Source of the DNA: UBA5793 sp040255465
GTDB lineage: Bacteria > Planctomycetota > Phycisphaerae > Phycisphaerales > UBA5793
Assembly: GCA_040255465.1 (NCBI GenBank)
Contig: JBDZVA010000003.1
Location: 372,001 to 436,000 of the forward strand
DNA: 64,000 nt
Reading direction: 5' to 3'
This document shows, piece after piece, positions 53,966 to 62,427 of the stretch. Made by a program: the position numbers and the translations under genes. Each line of letters starts with the position of its first letter. Within the stretch, counting starts at the first letter, position 1. Below the pieces are notes generated by a model that was not told where the DNA came from, made no database searches, and saw nothing but the letters and a program-made list of their open reading frames with translations.

Positions 53966-54649
53966 ATGTCCAAGCGACTCAAGAAGATCATGATTCTCAA
54001 CGCCGCCCAGCGCGAGGCGATTACCCAATCACCGGCGCGCCTCGAGGTACTCGATGCGATGTCCGAGATCGCCCCCTGCTCGGTGGCCGAACTCGCCCGC
54101 GAACTGGGACGGTCTCCCCAGTCGCTCTACTACCACATGGAGATCATGGTTGGAGTCGGGCTGCTGCAACAATCAGGGAGTCGCAAAGCCGGAAAGCGCG
54201 ATGAGGCCCTGTACGACATGGTCAGCGACCACTTCCGTCTGGCGGGCAGCGACGACACCGCGGAAGAGGTTCGCAGCACACTGCTGCGATTCAACAGTAC
54301 CGTCTTTCGACTCACCGAACGGAACTACCGGGCCGCGGTGACCGAGGGACTCGCCCGACGCGTCGGCCGGCGCGAGAACATCTACCTGCGGCGCCAGCGG
54401 GGCCGCCTTTCGGATCGGGATCTCGCCCGATTCTATGAGTTGCTCGACGAGATGGGGTCATTGCTCTCGGCGACCACAGCGGCGAGCGCGAAGCGCGGCG
54501 CCACTGGCGCGAAACCAACCGAGGAATCGACCCGCTCTTACGCCCTCACCGTTGCGCTGGTTCCTCTTGATCGATCCGACAAACCGGAAGAGGCTGTGCC
54601 CGCCAGGAGCCGGACAGCCGCGCGGCGGAAACCGAAGCGATCAACGTGA
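53966..54649 (+). CDS. ArsR-like winged-HTH regulator
   Basis: 227 residues. A winged HTH at residues about 15-70: NAAQREAITQSPARLEVLDA, then CSVAELARELGRSPQSLYYH (recognition helix) and GVGLLQQSG. The rest is helical without metal motifs and ends in a basic tail (SRTAARRKPKRST). Overlaps the convergent fucosidase gene by nine bases at the 3' end. Confidence 0.75.
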   Translation: MSKRLKKIMILNAAQREAITQSPARLEVLDAMSEIAPCSVAELARELGRSPQSLYYHMEIMVGVGLLQQSGSRKAGKRDEALYDMVSDHFRLAGSDDTAEEVRSTLLRFNSTVFRLTERNYRAAVTEGLARRVGRRENIYLRRQRGRLSDRDLARFYELLDEMGSLLSATTAASAKRGATGAKPTEESTRSYALTVALVPLDRSDKPEEAVPARSRTAARRKPKRST

Positions 54650-56386
54650 GTCGATCGGCTGGAGCGTGATGCTGCGCAGGTTCATGACCGCGAGCGCCGG
54701 CTTGCCGCGCGCCTCGACGCGCACATCGCATGTTCCGACGACTGGGATGGTCACTTCGCCGAGTTCGAGATTGGTGAAGTCGGTCCAGCCCTCCGTCGGA
54801 CTAACTCGCGTTGTCAACTCGGTGTTTCCGATCCTGACGGCGACAAGTGTGTCAGCCGTGTCGGCGGGGCAGGACTCCGACATGACAACCCGGAAGCGCC
54901 CCGGCCGAGTCACTTCGAACTGCCATGTGACGACATCGTTGGGGTCCGTCCAGAAACCGATGTTGTCCTTGCCGCCCCCCGACTCATATCGCGCGGTAAA
55001 GCCGATCACGTTGGCGTCTACCGCGCGAAGGGTGATTGAGCCGTCATCGCTCTGGCGCAGCGGGATCGCGACGACGCGGGACTGCCCGATGATGTTCAGT
55101 GCGATAACCGTCGCGATGTCATTGATCGGCCTGGCGGGCAAGTCGATGAGTACCGATTCATTTCGACGCGAGGTGTGCAGCGGCGCACCGGACGAGTCGC
55201 CCACGATCGTGGCGCTGATCACATCGTTGAGCAGGCCGGGAACGACGAGCCTGTGATCACTGGGCCAGTCGAATACGTGCAGATAGAGGCGGTCGCCTCT
55301 GCCCGTGCAGCGGCCCCACTCGAGTCGTTTGAACGGACCGGCCGAAGTGCCGTAGATGCTTTCGCCGTTGACGCTCAGCCACTGTCCCACTTCGTGCAAT
55401 CGATCGACGCTTTCGGGCGGAATCAGCCCTTCGGCGGTCGGCCCGACATTGAGCAGAAAATTGCCGCCCTTGCTGGCTGTATCGATGAGGTTGCGCACGA
55501 GTGTCCTGGCCGACTTCCAGTTGTGGTCATCCTTGCGGAATCCCCACGTGTCGTTCATGGTCATGCAGGTTTCCCAGTCGTAGCCGGGAATACCCTGGCC
55601 GGGAATCTCCTGCTCTGGGGTGCCGAAGTCGCCAACGTGCTGCGATGGATCGTGCAGGCCCGCCATGCCGCCGCGGCCTTTGCCGACGCGATTGTTGATG
55701 ATGACGGCCGGCGCCACCTTGCGGATGTGCTCGTAGAGATCGCGTCCCCGTTCTTCGGTCCACTCGGGAATCCACTCGCCGTCGAACCACATGATGTCGA
55801 TCGGGCCATAGTTGGCCAGCAACTCATCGACCTGCTTTTCGAGCACTTTGGCGTACTCGTCAAAGGTCGGGCCTGATGCGTCGGGATGATGCCAGTCCCA
55901 GATGCTGTGATACCAGCCAATTTTCAGGTCGTACTTGCGGCAGGCGTCGCTGATCTCGCGCATGATGTCGCGCTTGAAAGGCGTGGCCATGACGTCGTAC
56001 TCGGTGAACTTCGAGTCGAACATGCAGAAGCCGTCGTGGTGCTTGGTCGTGATGACGAGGTACTTCATGCCCGCGTCTTTGGCAACGCGAGCCCACTGAT
56101 CCGCGTTGAACTTCACGGGGTTGAACTGCGGCACCAGCGTCGCGTAGTCATCGCGCGGGATGTGGCCGTTGTGCATGATCCACTCGCCGACGCCGGGGAG
56201 TTTCTTGCCTTCCCATTCGCCCGCGGGAATCGCGTAGAGCCCCCAGTGGATGAACATGCCAAAGCGCGCTTCACGCCACCAGTCGAGACGATGGTCCGGC
56301 TCGGCGGGCGGCTGGACACCGCGGGCCCGTACCACCGGAAGAACCAGCAGCAGACACATGAGCACCCGGGCGAGACGCAGGTTCAT
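54641..56386 (-). CDS. alpha-L-fucosidase, GH29
   Basis: 581 residues with an export signal (LARVLMCLLLVLPVVRARG). Catalytic barrel motifs: WWREARFGMFIHWGLYAIPA, LVITTKHHDGFCMFDSKFTE and IDIMWFDGEWIPEW, where the Asp is the expected nucleophile. GGNFLLNVGPTAEG is the typical GH29 end. A C-terminal beta-sandwich of about 230 residues may bind sugars. It follows the TIM-barrel gene by one base (GGAG of the site lies in that gene), in a three-gene cassette of exported glycan metabolism. Confidence 0.9.
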   Translation of the reverse strand: MNLRLARVLMCLLLVLPVVRARGVQPPAEPDHRLDWWREARFGMFIHWGLYAIPAGEWEGKKLPGVGEWIMHNGHIPRDDYATLVPQFNPVKFNADQWARVAKDAGMKYLVITTKHHDGFCMFDSKFTEYDVMATPFKRDIMREISDACRKYDLKIGWYHSIWDWHHPDASGPTFDEYAKVLEKQVDELLANYGPIDIMWFDGEWIPEWTEERGRDLYEHIRKVAPAVIINNRVGKGRGGMAGLHDPSQHVGDFGTPEQEIPGQGIPGYDWETCMTMNDTWGFRKDDHNWKSARTLVRNLIDTASKGGNFLLNVGPTAEGLIPPESVDRLHEVGQWLSVNGESIYGTSAGPFKRLEWGRCTGRGDRLYLHVFDWPSDHRLVVPGLLNDVISATIVGDSSGAPLHTSRRNESVLIDLPARPINDIATVIALNIIGQSRVVAIPLRQSDDGSITLRAVDANVIGFTARYESGGGKDNIGFWTDPNDVVTWQFEVTRPGRFRVVMSESCPADTADTLVAVRIGNTELTTRVSPTEGWTDFTNLELGEVTIPVVGTCDVRVEARGKPALAVMNLRSITLQPIDSR

Positions 56387-56387
56387 G

Positions 56388-57338
56388 TCAGGCTCCAAAG
56401 TCGTCGGACCACCGGTAGGCGTTGATCACGGCTCGTTCGCCTTCCTTGCCGCCCTTGCTGTTGCCGTGCTCCATGCCGAGGATGCCCTGGTACCCCTTGG
56501 AATGGATGTGTCCGAACACGCGGCGGTAATTGACCTCGCCGGTGGTCGGCTCGTTGCGGCCGGGATTGTCGCCGATCTGGAAGTAACCGATCTCGTTCCA
56601 CGCGGCGTCGATGTTGGGAATGAGGTTGCCTTCGGTCACCTGCTGGTGGTAGAGGTCATCAAGAAGCTTGCATGAAGGGCTGTTGACTGCCCGGCAGATC
56701 TCGTAGCCCTGGCCGATTGTGGTGAGGAACAGCCGGGGGTGGTCGCGGGGATTGAGCGCCTCAAGGACCATCACGAGGCCATGCGGCTCGAAGATGTCTG
56801 CCGCGCGACGCAGGCAGTCAATGACATTGGCGGTCTGGTAGCTCAACGAGATGCGATCCGTCACGGTGCCTGTCACCACCGTCATCCACTTGGCGTTGAC
56901 GCGCTTGGCGACGTCGACGGCGGCGCGACACTCATCGAGAAACTTGTCGCGCTCGTCAGACTTTCCGCTGGAGAGTGTCGAACCCCATGCGGTGCCCATG
57001 TTGACGACAAAGATGCCCATCGTCATGCCGAGATCCGCCATGGCCTTGGCGATGCGGTTCTGCTCTTCGACGCTGCGCCCGGGCATGCCGTTGTCTTCCC
57101 AGGCGCTGAAGCCTTCGTCCGCGGCGAACTTGAGTTGGTCGACGTTGTCATCGCCGGCGTGGTTGCGGAACATCCCAAAGTGCGGCGCGTACTTGAGGTT
57201 GAATGGCGTGCCGCGCTTGTGGGCGAACACCTTTTCGCTTGTCATCGCCGTGGCGGCACTGGCCGTTGATCCGAGGGGAAGGGCCACTCCGGCCGCCGCG
57301 CCCGCCGCCGCCATCTTCACGAATTCTCGTCGCATCAT
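56388..57338 (-). CDS. Tat-exported sugar isomerase-like TIM-barrel protein
   Basis: 316 residues. The twin-arginine signal MRREFVKMAAAGAAAGVALP is clear. The barrel (AADEGFSAWEDNGMPGRSVE, EALNPRDHPRLFLTTIGQGY, KLLDDLYHQQVTEGN, IGDNPGRNEPTTGEVNYRRV, GILGMEHGN) matches hydroxypyruvate isomerase/xylose isomerase-like proteins, with the metal-ligand Glu/Asp/His set. Export of such an enzyme is a planctomycete habit. The start with the best spacing to AGGA is 57338. Confidence 0.8.
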   Translation of the reverse strand: MMRREFVKMAAAGAAAGVALPLGSTASAATAMTSEKVFAHKRGTPFNLKYAPHFGMFRNHAGDDNVDQLKFAADEGFSAWEDNGMPGRSVEEQNRIAKAMADLGMTMGIFVVNMGTAWGSTLSSGKSDERDKFLDECRAAVDVAKRVNAKWMTVVTGTVTDRISLSYQTANVIDCLRRAADIFEPHGLVMVLEALNPRDHPRLFLTTIGQGYEICRAVNSPSCKLLDDLYHQQVTEGNLIPNIDAAWNEIGYFQIGDNPGRNEPTTGEVNYRRVFGHIHSKGYQGILGMEHGNSKGGKEGERAVINAYRWSDDFGA

Positions 57339-57386
57339 GATCATGTCCTTTGCATGCTCCGGCTGCGCCGGGATGGTGTGTCTGTT

Positions 57387-58694
57387 TCAGATAAAGGGCG
57401 TGCGGCCCGGCACCGCCACGGGCGGCACGGGCAGCGAACCAAACTCGTATGCATCGGGGCTCAGGTCTTCCTTGGAGTTGAGCGCCTGCTCCCAACTGAT
57501 CTCCTGGCCTGTGTAGGCGCTCATGCGGCCCATGATCGCCGTCAGCGTCGACTCGGCCACGCGCTTCGCCTCGTTGAGACCCTTGCCTTCGCGCACGCTG
57601 GCGATGAGATCGACGTGCTCCTGCACGTAGGGATCCGGATTCTCGTTCTCGAACTTCCACGGCTTTTCGCCGAACATCTCGGCATAGCCGCTGTGGGTGC
57701 GCAGGCGGCCCTTGGTGCCGTAGACGACTTCTTCAACGCGACTGGCGCAGCCGTCGATCTGCCGGCACATGCTCTCGAGGAACGCGCCGTTGGCATACTC
57801 GTACTCGATCGCGAAGTGGTCGAAGATGTGGCCGTATTTCGGGCTGGTGCGCACCTGCCGTCCACCCATGCCCATGGCCTTGATCGGCGGGCCGCCCATC
57901 GCCCAGTTCACGGCGTCGAGGTTGTGCACGTGCTGCTCGGTGATGTGATCGCCGCTGAGCCAGGTGAAGTAGAGCCAGTTGCGCAGTTGCCACTCCATGT
58001 CGCTCCATGAATCCTGCCGATCGTTCATCCACAGGCCGCCCTGGTTCCAGTAGCAACGCGCGGAAACGATGTCGCCGATGGCGCCGTCCTGCACGCGCTG
58101 CATCGCGGCGAGGTAGCAGGCTTCGTGGCGGCGCTGCGTGCCCGAGACGATGGACAGCTTCTTGCGCTTCGCCTCTTCGCCCGCGGCGATCACTTTGCGA
58201 ATGCCCGGGGCATCGACCGCGACGGGCTTCTCCATGAAGACGTGCTTGCCGGCTTTGATCGCCGCTTCGAGATGGATCGGCCGAAAGTGCGGCGGCGTGG
58301 CGAGGATGACGAGATCGACATCCGCGTGATCGAGCAACTGCTGGTAGGCGTCAAAGCCGAGGTAGCAGTGGTCATCATCCACCTTGCCGCGCTCGTTCTT
58401 GGCGATGTATCCGCGACTGCCCTGAAGTCGATCGTTGAAGACGTCGGCCAGAGCCACGATCTGCGTCTCAGGCGCTGCGGCAAGCGACTGGAGCGCCGCG
58501 CCGGTGCCGCGCCCGCCGCAGCCGATGAGGCCGACACGAATGGTGTCGGAGCCGGCGACGTGAGCCGTGGCTGCGGCCCACGCGGCCGATGGGATCAGCG
58601 GGAATGCGGCGGCGGCGGTCAGGCCTGCGGTGGTCTTGACGAATTCGCGACGGGTGTACGGCTTCCCTTCACGATGGTTTTCGTTGCGATTCAT
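57387..58694 (-). CDS. Tat-exported Gfo/Idh/MocA-family oxidoreductase
   Basis: 435 residues with GGAGGAG seven bases before the ATG. Twin-arginine signal TRREFVKTTAGLTAAAAFPL. NAD(P)-binding RVGLIGCGGRGTGAALQSLA, the EKPV-type motif KHVFMEKPVAVDAPGIRKV and the C-terminal domain with LDAVNWAMGGPPIKAMGMGG fit the family. Head of the exported cassette with the isomerase-like protein and fucosidase; it may oxidise or rearrange fucose-derived sugars in the periplasm. Substrate unknown. Confidence 0.85.
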   Translation of the reverse strand: MNRNENHREGKPYTRREFVKTTAGLTAAAAFPLIPSAAWAAATAHVAGSDTIRVGLIGCGGRGTGAALQSLAAAPETQIVALADVFNDRLQGSRGYIAKNERGKVDDDHCYLGFDAYQQLLDHADVDLVILATPPHFRPIHLEAAIKAGKHVFMEKPVAVDAPGIRKVIAAGEEAKRKKLSIVSGTQRRHEACYLAAMQRVQDGAIGDIVSARCYWNQGGLWMNDRQDSWSDMEWQLRNWLYFTWLSGDHITEQHVHNLDAVNWAMGGPPIKAMGMGGRQVRTSPKYGHIFDHFAIEYEYANGAFLESMCRQIDGCASRVEEVVYGTKGRLRTHSGYAEMFGEKPWKFENENPDPYVQEHVDLIASVREGKGLNEAKRVAESTLTAIMGRMSAYTGQEISWEQALNSKEDLSPDAYEFGSLPVPPVAVPGRTPFI

Positions 58695-58947
58695 GGCGTG
58701 CTCCTCCGGGTGAAGTGACGCCATCAATATAGCGCGGGAGGAGTGGGCTTGGGGCGCGCGGCTCAGGGCGTGAGGCTGCTTCAACTCCCTCCTCCCGTTC
58801 TGCTTGCCCTGAGTCGAGTCGAAAGGCGGGGCAACGCCGGGCGGAGGCCGCCCATCCTGGGAGCCCTTGACGCCATGACCGGGATCGAGTACATTGCGCA
58901 GTAGATGCGATCACCTCGTGAACTATCGATCCGACAAGGAAATCTTC

Positions 58948-59421
58948 ATGTGCACCAATGATCTCATGCGACGGTTTTTGCGCCGTATCGGCGGCAGTCG
59001 CCGAACACGGTGGCTCGCTGCCCTCTTGCTCATGTCAGGTGTTCTGTCTGGCTGCGTCAATCCGATCACGCAATTGACGTGCGATGGTATGGCGAAGAAA
59101 GCTATCTCATCGATTGCGGCAGGCGACACAGAAACGTTGGCGAGCCTTCTCGAGAATCCCGAGGACGCACAGAAAGTGTCCGCTCAGTTTCCAGACGGAT
59201 TGCCACATGGAAAGATCAAGTACCGTGGCGACAGTCAACTGTTTCCACTCCCCACGTATGATCGCTACTATGAAGTGCTGCCTCTGGCGGGCACTGATTC
59301 CGAGACACAATCCGTCCGCGTGGTTGTTAGGTTTGTGAGCGACCCCTTGCGCATCGAAGGCCTTTGGCCTTATGATTCCCATCCGCTCGACGACAAGACG
59401 CAGTCCGATTCAACCAGATAG
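58948..59421 (+). CDS. small lipoprotein
   Basis: 157 residues with AAGGA before the ATG. Lipobox VLSGC (residue about 36) after a hydrophobic stretch TRWLAALLLMSG. The mature part is short, soluble and not recognised (KYRGDSQLFPLPTYDRYYEV). Confidence 0.6.
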   Translation: MCTNDLMRRFLRRIGGSRRTRWLAALLLMSGVLSGCVNPITQLTCDGMAKKAISSIAAGDTETLASLLENPEDAQKVSAQFPDGLPHGKIKYRGDSQLFPLPTYDRYYEVLPLAGTDSETQSVRVVVRFVSDPLRIEGLWPYDSHPLDDKTQSDSTR

Positions 59422-59449
59422 GAACGCGAGGCAATGCCCGTCGCGGCCG

Positions 59450-59818
59450 CTACCCCGCCCGGAGGATCTTCTCCATCTTCTTGCCTTTGGCGAGTTCATC
59501 GATGAGTTTGTCGAGGTATCTCGCCTTCTGGGTAAGCGGGTTCTCGATCTCTTCCACCCGGTAGTCGCAGATCACGCCGGTGATGAGGTGTGCATTCGGG
59601 TTGAGCTTGGCGCGGCGGAAGAACTCCTCAAACGTCACCTTGTCCTTGATCTGCTTGTCTATCGCCTTGTTGTCGAAGCCCGTGAGCCACGTGATGACCT
59701 GGTGCAGTTCCTGCTTCGTCCGGCCTTTCTTCTCGACTTTCGCCACGTAATGCGGGTAGACCGAAGAGAAGGTCATCTCAGCGATTCGCTTGTCGTGCTC
59801 GGGTGTGGTGGTTGCCAT
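59450..59818 (-). CDS. DUF2200-family protein
   Basis: 122 residues with AAGGAG seven bases before the ATG. The start HDKRIAEMTFSSVYPHYVAK and the middle ELHQVITWLTGFDNKAI are typical of DUF2200; LITGVICDYRVEEIENPLTQ follows. Cytoplasmic; function unknown. Confidence 0.85.
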   Translation of the reverse strand: MATTTPEHDKRIAEMTFSSVYPHYVAKVEKKGRTKQELHQVITWLTGFDNKAIDKQIKDKVTFEEFFRRAKLNPNAHLITGVICDYRVEEIENPLTQKARYLDKLIDELAKGKKMEKILRAG

Positions 59819-59898
59819 GTCTGATCTCCTTCGCGTTTCAGTCGGGGTGCCGCGGCGGGGCGAGGCTTGGAGGAGCCGGGCACGCAAGCGCCATCTTC

Positions 59899-60021
59899 GT
59901 AGGCCGGGTCCGCTGCTTTGAGCGCGACCCGGCATTCTCGCAAACATCATACAGGTGTGGAACGGAGCGCGGCTCGATTGCTGAACTGCCGGGTCTGCGC
60001 CGAGCCTTGACCCCGGCCTAC
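59899..60021. repeat. REPIN-like unit, variant ends GTAGGCCGGGTC
   Basis: GTAGGCCGGGTC (59899-59910) is the near-inverse of GACCCCGGCCTAC (60009-60021), and the inner GCCGGGTCTGCGCCGAGCCT resembles the core of the other repeats. Lies between the DUF2200 and thioredoxin-like genes. Confidence 0.55.
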
Positions 60022-60031
60022 GCACACCGCA

Positions 60032-60508
60032 CTACTTCACCGCCTCCAGCATTTCGAGAAACTCCGCCTTGCTCATGCCCCCCACTCGACTCTCCAGCGG
60101 GTTGCCTTGCGAATCGGTGATGATCGTCACCGGCGTGGCGCGGACGCCGTAGCGACTGACCAACTCGGCCGCGTTCGGATCGTCGACGTCGAGGATCAGG
60201 GGCACCATCGCTTTGTTGACCTTGGCCGCCACCTGTTCATCCGCCCAGACGGTGCGTTTCATGATCCGGCACGGCACGCACCACGCGCCGCTGAAAAAGA
60301 GAACCATCGGCTTGTCACTCTTCGCCGCCTGCTGCTGGGCCGACGCAAAGTCGTCCGCCCATACGATGCTGTTGGACGGCACGTAGAAGCAGTACCACGC
60401 ATACGCGAGCGAGACGACGAGAAACAGCAGCCAGAACCCCTGCCAGAGTCGGTAGAGTCTGCCGCGCTTGCGTTTCGGTTGATCGGGTTCGGATGTCGTG
60501 CTCGTCAT
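60032..60508 (-). CDS. membrane-anchored thioredoxin-like protein
   Basis: 158 residues. One N-terminal anchor (LWQGFWLLFLVVSLAYAWYC) and a thioredoxin fold with FFSGAWCVPCRIMKRTVW (CxxC as CVPC) and the cis-Pro loop RYGVRATPVTIITD. Faces the periplasm. It may act on disulfides of exported proteins with the double-thioredoxin protein at 18123. Confidence 0.88.
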   Translation of the reverse strand: MTSTTSEPDQPKRKRGRLYRLWQGFWLLFLVVSLAYAWYCFYVPSNSIVWADDFASAQQQAAKSDKPMVLFFSGAWCVPCRIMKRTVWADEQVAAKVNKAMVPLILDVDDPNAAELVSRYGVRATPVTIITDSQGNPLESRVGGMSKAEFLEMLEAVK

Positions 60509-60645
60509 GTCGGTCTGCTCTCCTGCTGCTGATCGCGGCCGGTTTCATTGCCGGGGTCAAATCACTCGAAACTGTGGACAGTGGTCTGCGGGCCGGACGA
60601 TCGTCGCATGGCGCAAGACCACCGGAGCCATCGTAGCCGGCTGCG

Positions 60646-60794
60646 GTAGGTCGGGACCGCCGCTTTGCTTGTCGTGAGCCTTGTCGAACGGGGCGCGGCC
60701 CGGCGGGCTGATTGTGCGACAGGCCCTTCGCCCACAAATCTCGCGCAACGGACACGCAAACGCCGGGCCTGCGCAAAGCCTTGTCCCGACCTAC
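60646..60794. repeat. REPIN-like unit with GTAGGTCGGGAC ends
   Basis: Inverted ends GTAGGTCGGGAC (60646-60657) and GTCCCGACCTAC (60783-60794). The right 34 bases are identical to 61477-61510. It fills most of the 328-bp gap between the thioredoxin and the lipoprotein gene; the rest shows no gene. Confidence 0.6.
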
Positions 60795-60836
60795 ATGAAA
60801 TCAACGCCAGCCGACGCGACTTGCTAGGATGAACAC

Positions 60837-61469
60837 ATGAGGCGCCAACGGTTCGTTCAATCGCTGATCGCATCGGTCTGTTTCGCCATCCTGTTGTGTG
60901 TCGGTTGCCAATCCATGCACGGCACCGACTCAGTTGATTCCAAATCCAGGACAAACCTGCTCGCCGCGGTGGAATGGTGCGGCGGCTACACCATGATTCC
61001 TGAGTTTCGAATTGACTTCGCGGTGTGGAATACCGGCGATGTCCTCTGGTGGTCGGCCGTGGAGAGTCACTATCAACACACCGTGCTGAATCCGGATCAG
61101 TTGCAGGATCTTCGTGATCGGATCGCCCATCTGCCGCAGTCCGACATGCAGCAGTTTGGGCCGATGTTGGTCGACGAAGGATCCACAATCATCACACTGC
61201 CGCTCTCATCAGGCAGACTTCGAGAATACCACCTGGGAGACTTCTACCTTCGTCGCGCGGAAGCGAACGAAGCCTCGCGTGACAAAGCGACTTCAGCATG
61301 GCTGGAAGCCAGACGCGAACTGCTGGCGATGCGCCCAAAGGAGGGTGGTGAAATCGTTGAGAAGATCACACCCACGCAACAACTGATCGAACTCACGTTT
61401 CCCGGGCAACTGAACGACTATTCCGAGATGGGTCGATCGTTTACAGAACTGGAAAACTCTTCTCGATAG
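60837..61469 (+). CDS. putative lipoprotein
   Basis: 210 residues with signal FVQSLIASVCFAILLCVGC ending in a lipobox-like CVGC. The soluble part is not recognised (LLAAVEWCGGYTMIPEFRID, LREYHLGDFYLRRAEANEAS). It may be an envelope protein. Follows a REPIN-like unit. Confidence 0.6.
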   Translation: MRRQRFVQSLIASVCFAILLCVGCQSMHGTDSVDSKSRTNLLAAVEWCGGYTMIPEFRIDFAVWNTGDVLWWSAVESHYQHTVLNPDQLQDLRDRIAHLPQSDMQQFGPMLVDEGSTIITLPLSSGRLREYHLGDFYLRRAEANEASRDKATSAWLEARRELLAMRPKEGGEIVEKITPTQQLIELTFPGQLNDYSEMGRSFTELENSSR

Positions 61470-61476
61470 CCGAAGC

Positions 61477-61510
61477 GCCGGGCCTGCGCAAAGCCTTGTC
61501 CCGACCTACG
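61477..61510. repeat. REP-like repeat, single copy
   Basis: 34 bases identical to 60761-60794, lacking the inverted partner. Lies between the convergent lipoprotein and membrane protein genes. Confidence 0.65.
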
Positions 61511-61536
61511 CGCGCTGCTCTCGGCGATTCGCCGCC

Positions 61537-62097
61537 TCACCCCGGCCAGCGCCAGGCGAAGATCGCGGCGGTGATGGCGGCGTAGATCACGCCGTCGATG
61601 ATCGAAAAGATCAGCGTGCGTTTGTACGCGCCGAACCAGATGCCGCTGGGCAGGAAGGCGAAGCAGTACGCCAGCACGCCGGCGACGCCGACCGTCTGGA
61701 ACACGCGGCCGAACTCCGCGCCGCGCGGCAGTGTGAGCGACGCGAGACACGCGATGACGACGCTCACCACGGCGGAGACGAGCAGAGTGCCGAGCATCTT
61801 GCCGCCCATGCTCAGCGGCGTGGGCCACAAACTCAGGTGCCCGATGGGCCCCTGCTCGATGGCCCGCTTGACCTTCTCCGATTCCATCGCCGCGCGGGTG
61901 CGAAAGTCGGGAAACAGATAGTTGCCGGGCTTGATGCCGATGGTGCGCACGGCGTCCATGAACGCATCTTCGCGGTCCGCCGGCAGGCCGACCCAGTCAT
62001 CCCTGTGATGCAGAAACGGCATGCCGAAGAGGGTCGAAACAAACCACACCGCCACGGCCGAGAGCAGGATCGGAAGCCAGAGGGAGAGGAGGTCCAT
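61537..62097 (-). CDS. membrane protein of unknown function
   Basis: 186 residues with four membrane segments (WLPILLSAVAVWFVSTLFGM, LLVSAVVSVVIACLASLTL, TVGVAGVLAYCFAFLPSGIW and SIIDGVIYAAITAAIFAW). The soluble part between the first two (HHRDDWVGLPADREDAFMDA) recurs in planctomycete proteins that I cannot name. Confidence 0.65.
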   Translation of the reverse strand: MDLLSLWLPILLSAVAVWFVSTLFGMPFLHHRDDWVGLPADREDAFMDAVRTIGIKPGNYLFPDFRTRAAMESEKVKRAIEQGPIGHLSLWPTPLSMGGKMLGTLLVSAVVSVVIACLASLTLPRGAEFGRVFQTVGVAGVLAYCFAFLPSGIWFGAYKRTLIFSIIDGVIYAAITAAIFAWRWPG

Positions 62098-62427
62098 GGG
62101 TTGGTCCTTGGGTGAGTGGTGGGAGTGTATTCGGAATCGCGCGAAGGGGGAAGGTCGAGCAGGCCGGGCCGTGCGCGACGCCGCGCAGTGCGATTGTCGG
62201 GGAAGGGTTGCGCCTGGCGGCGTGATGGATGATGGGGTGATTGGGATTGCGCTGCGAGAGCGGTACGCCGCACTCCCGAACCCCGCTTGTCACCGCCCTA
62301 CGAGCCAATCGGCGCTACTGCTGGCTCCAAGTTTTCTTCTCGAACCCGGCTTTCTTCCCCCAGTCTATCCCTGCATCTGTTATGATACTCCTCGTTGGAT
62401 CGCTCTCCTGTGGTCGGAGGTCTACTC
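62098..62427. other. intergenic region upstream of the FG-GAP protein
   Basis: 330 bases between divergent genes. A TATGAT hexamer (62381-62386) lies 42 bases before the start codon as a possible -10 without a good -35. I see no gene and no REP copy here. Confidence 0.35.
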
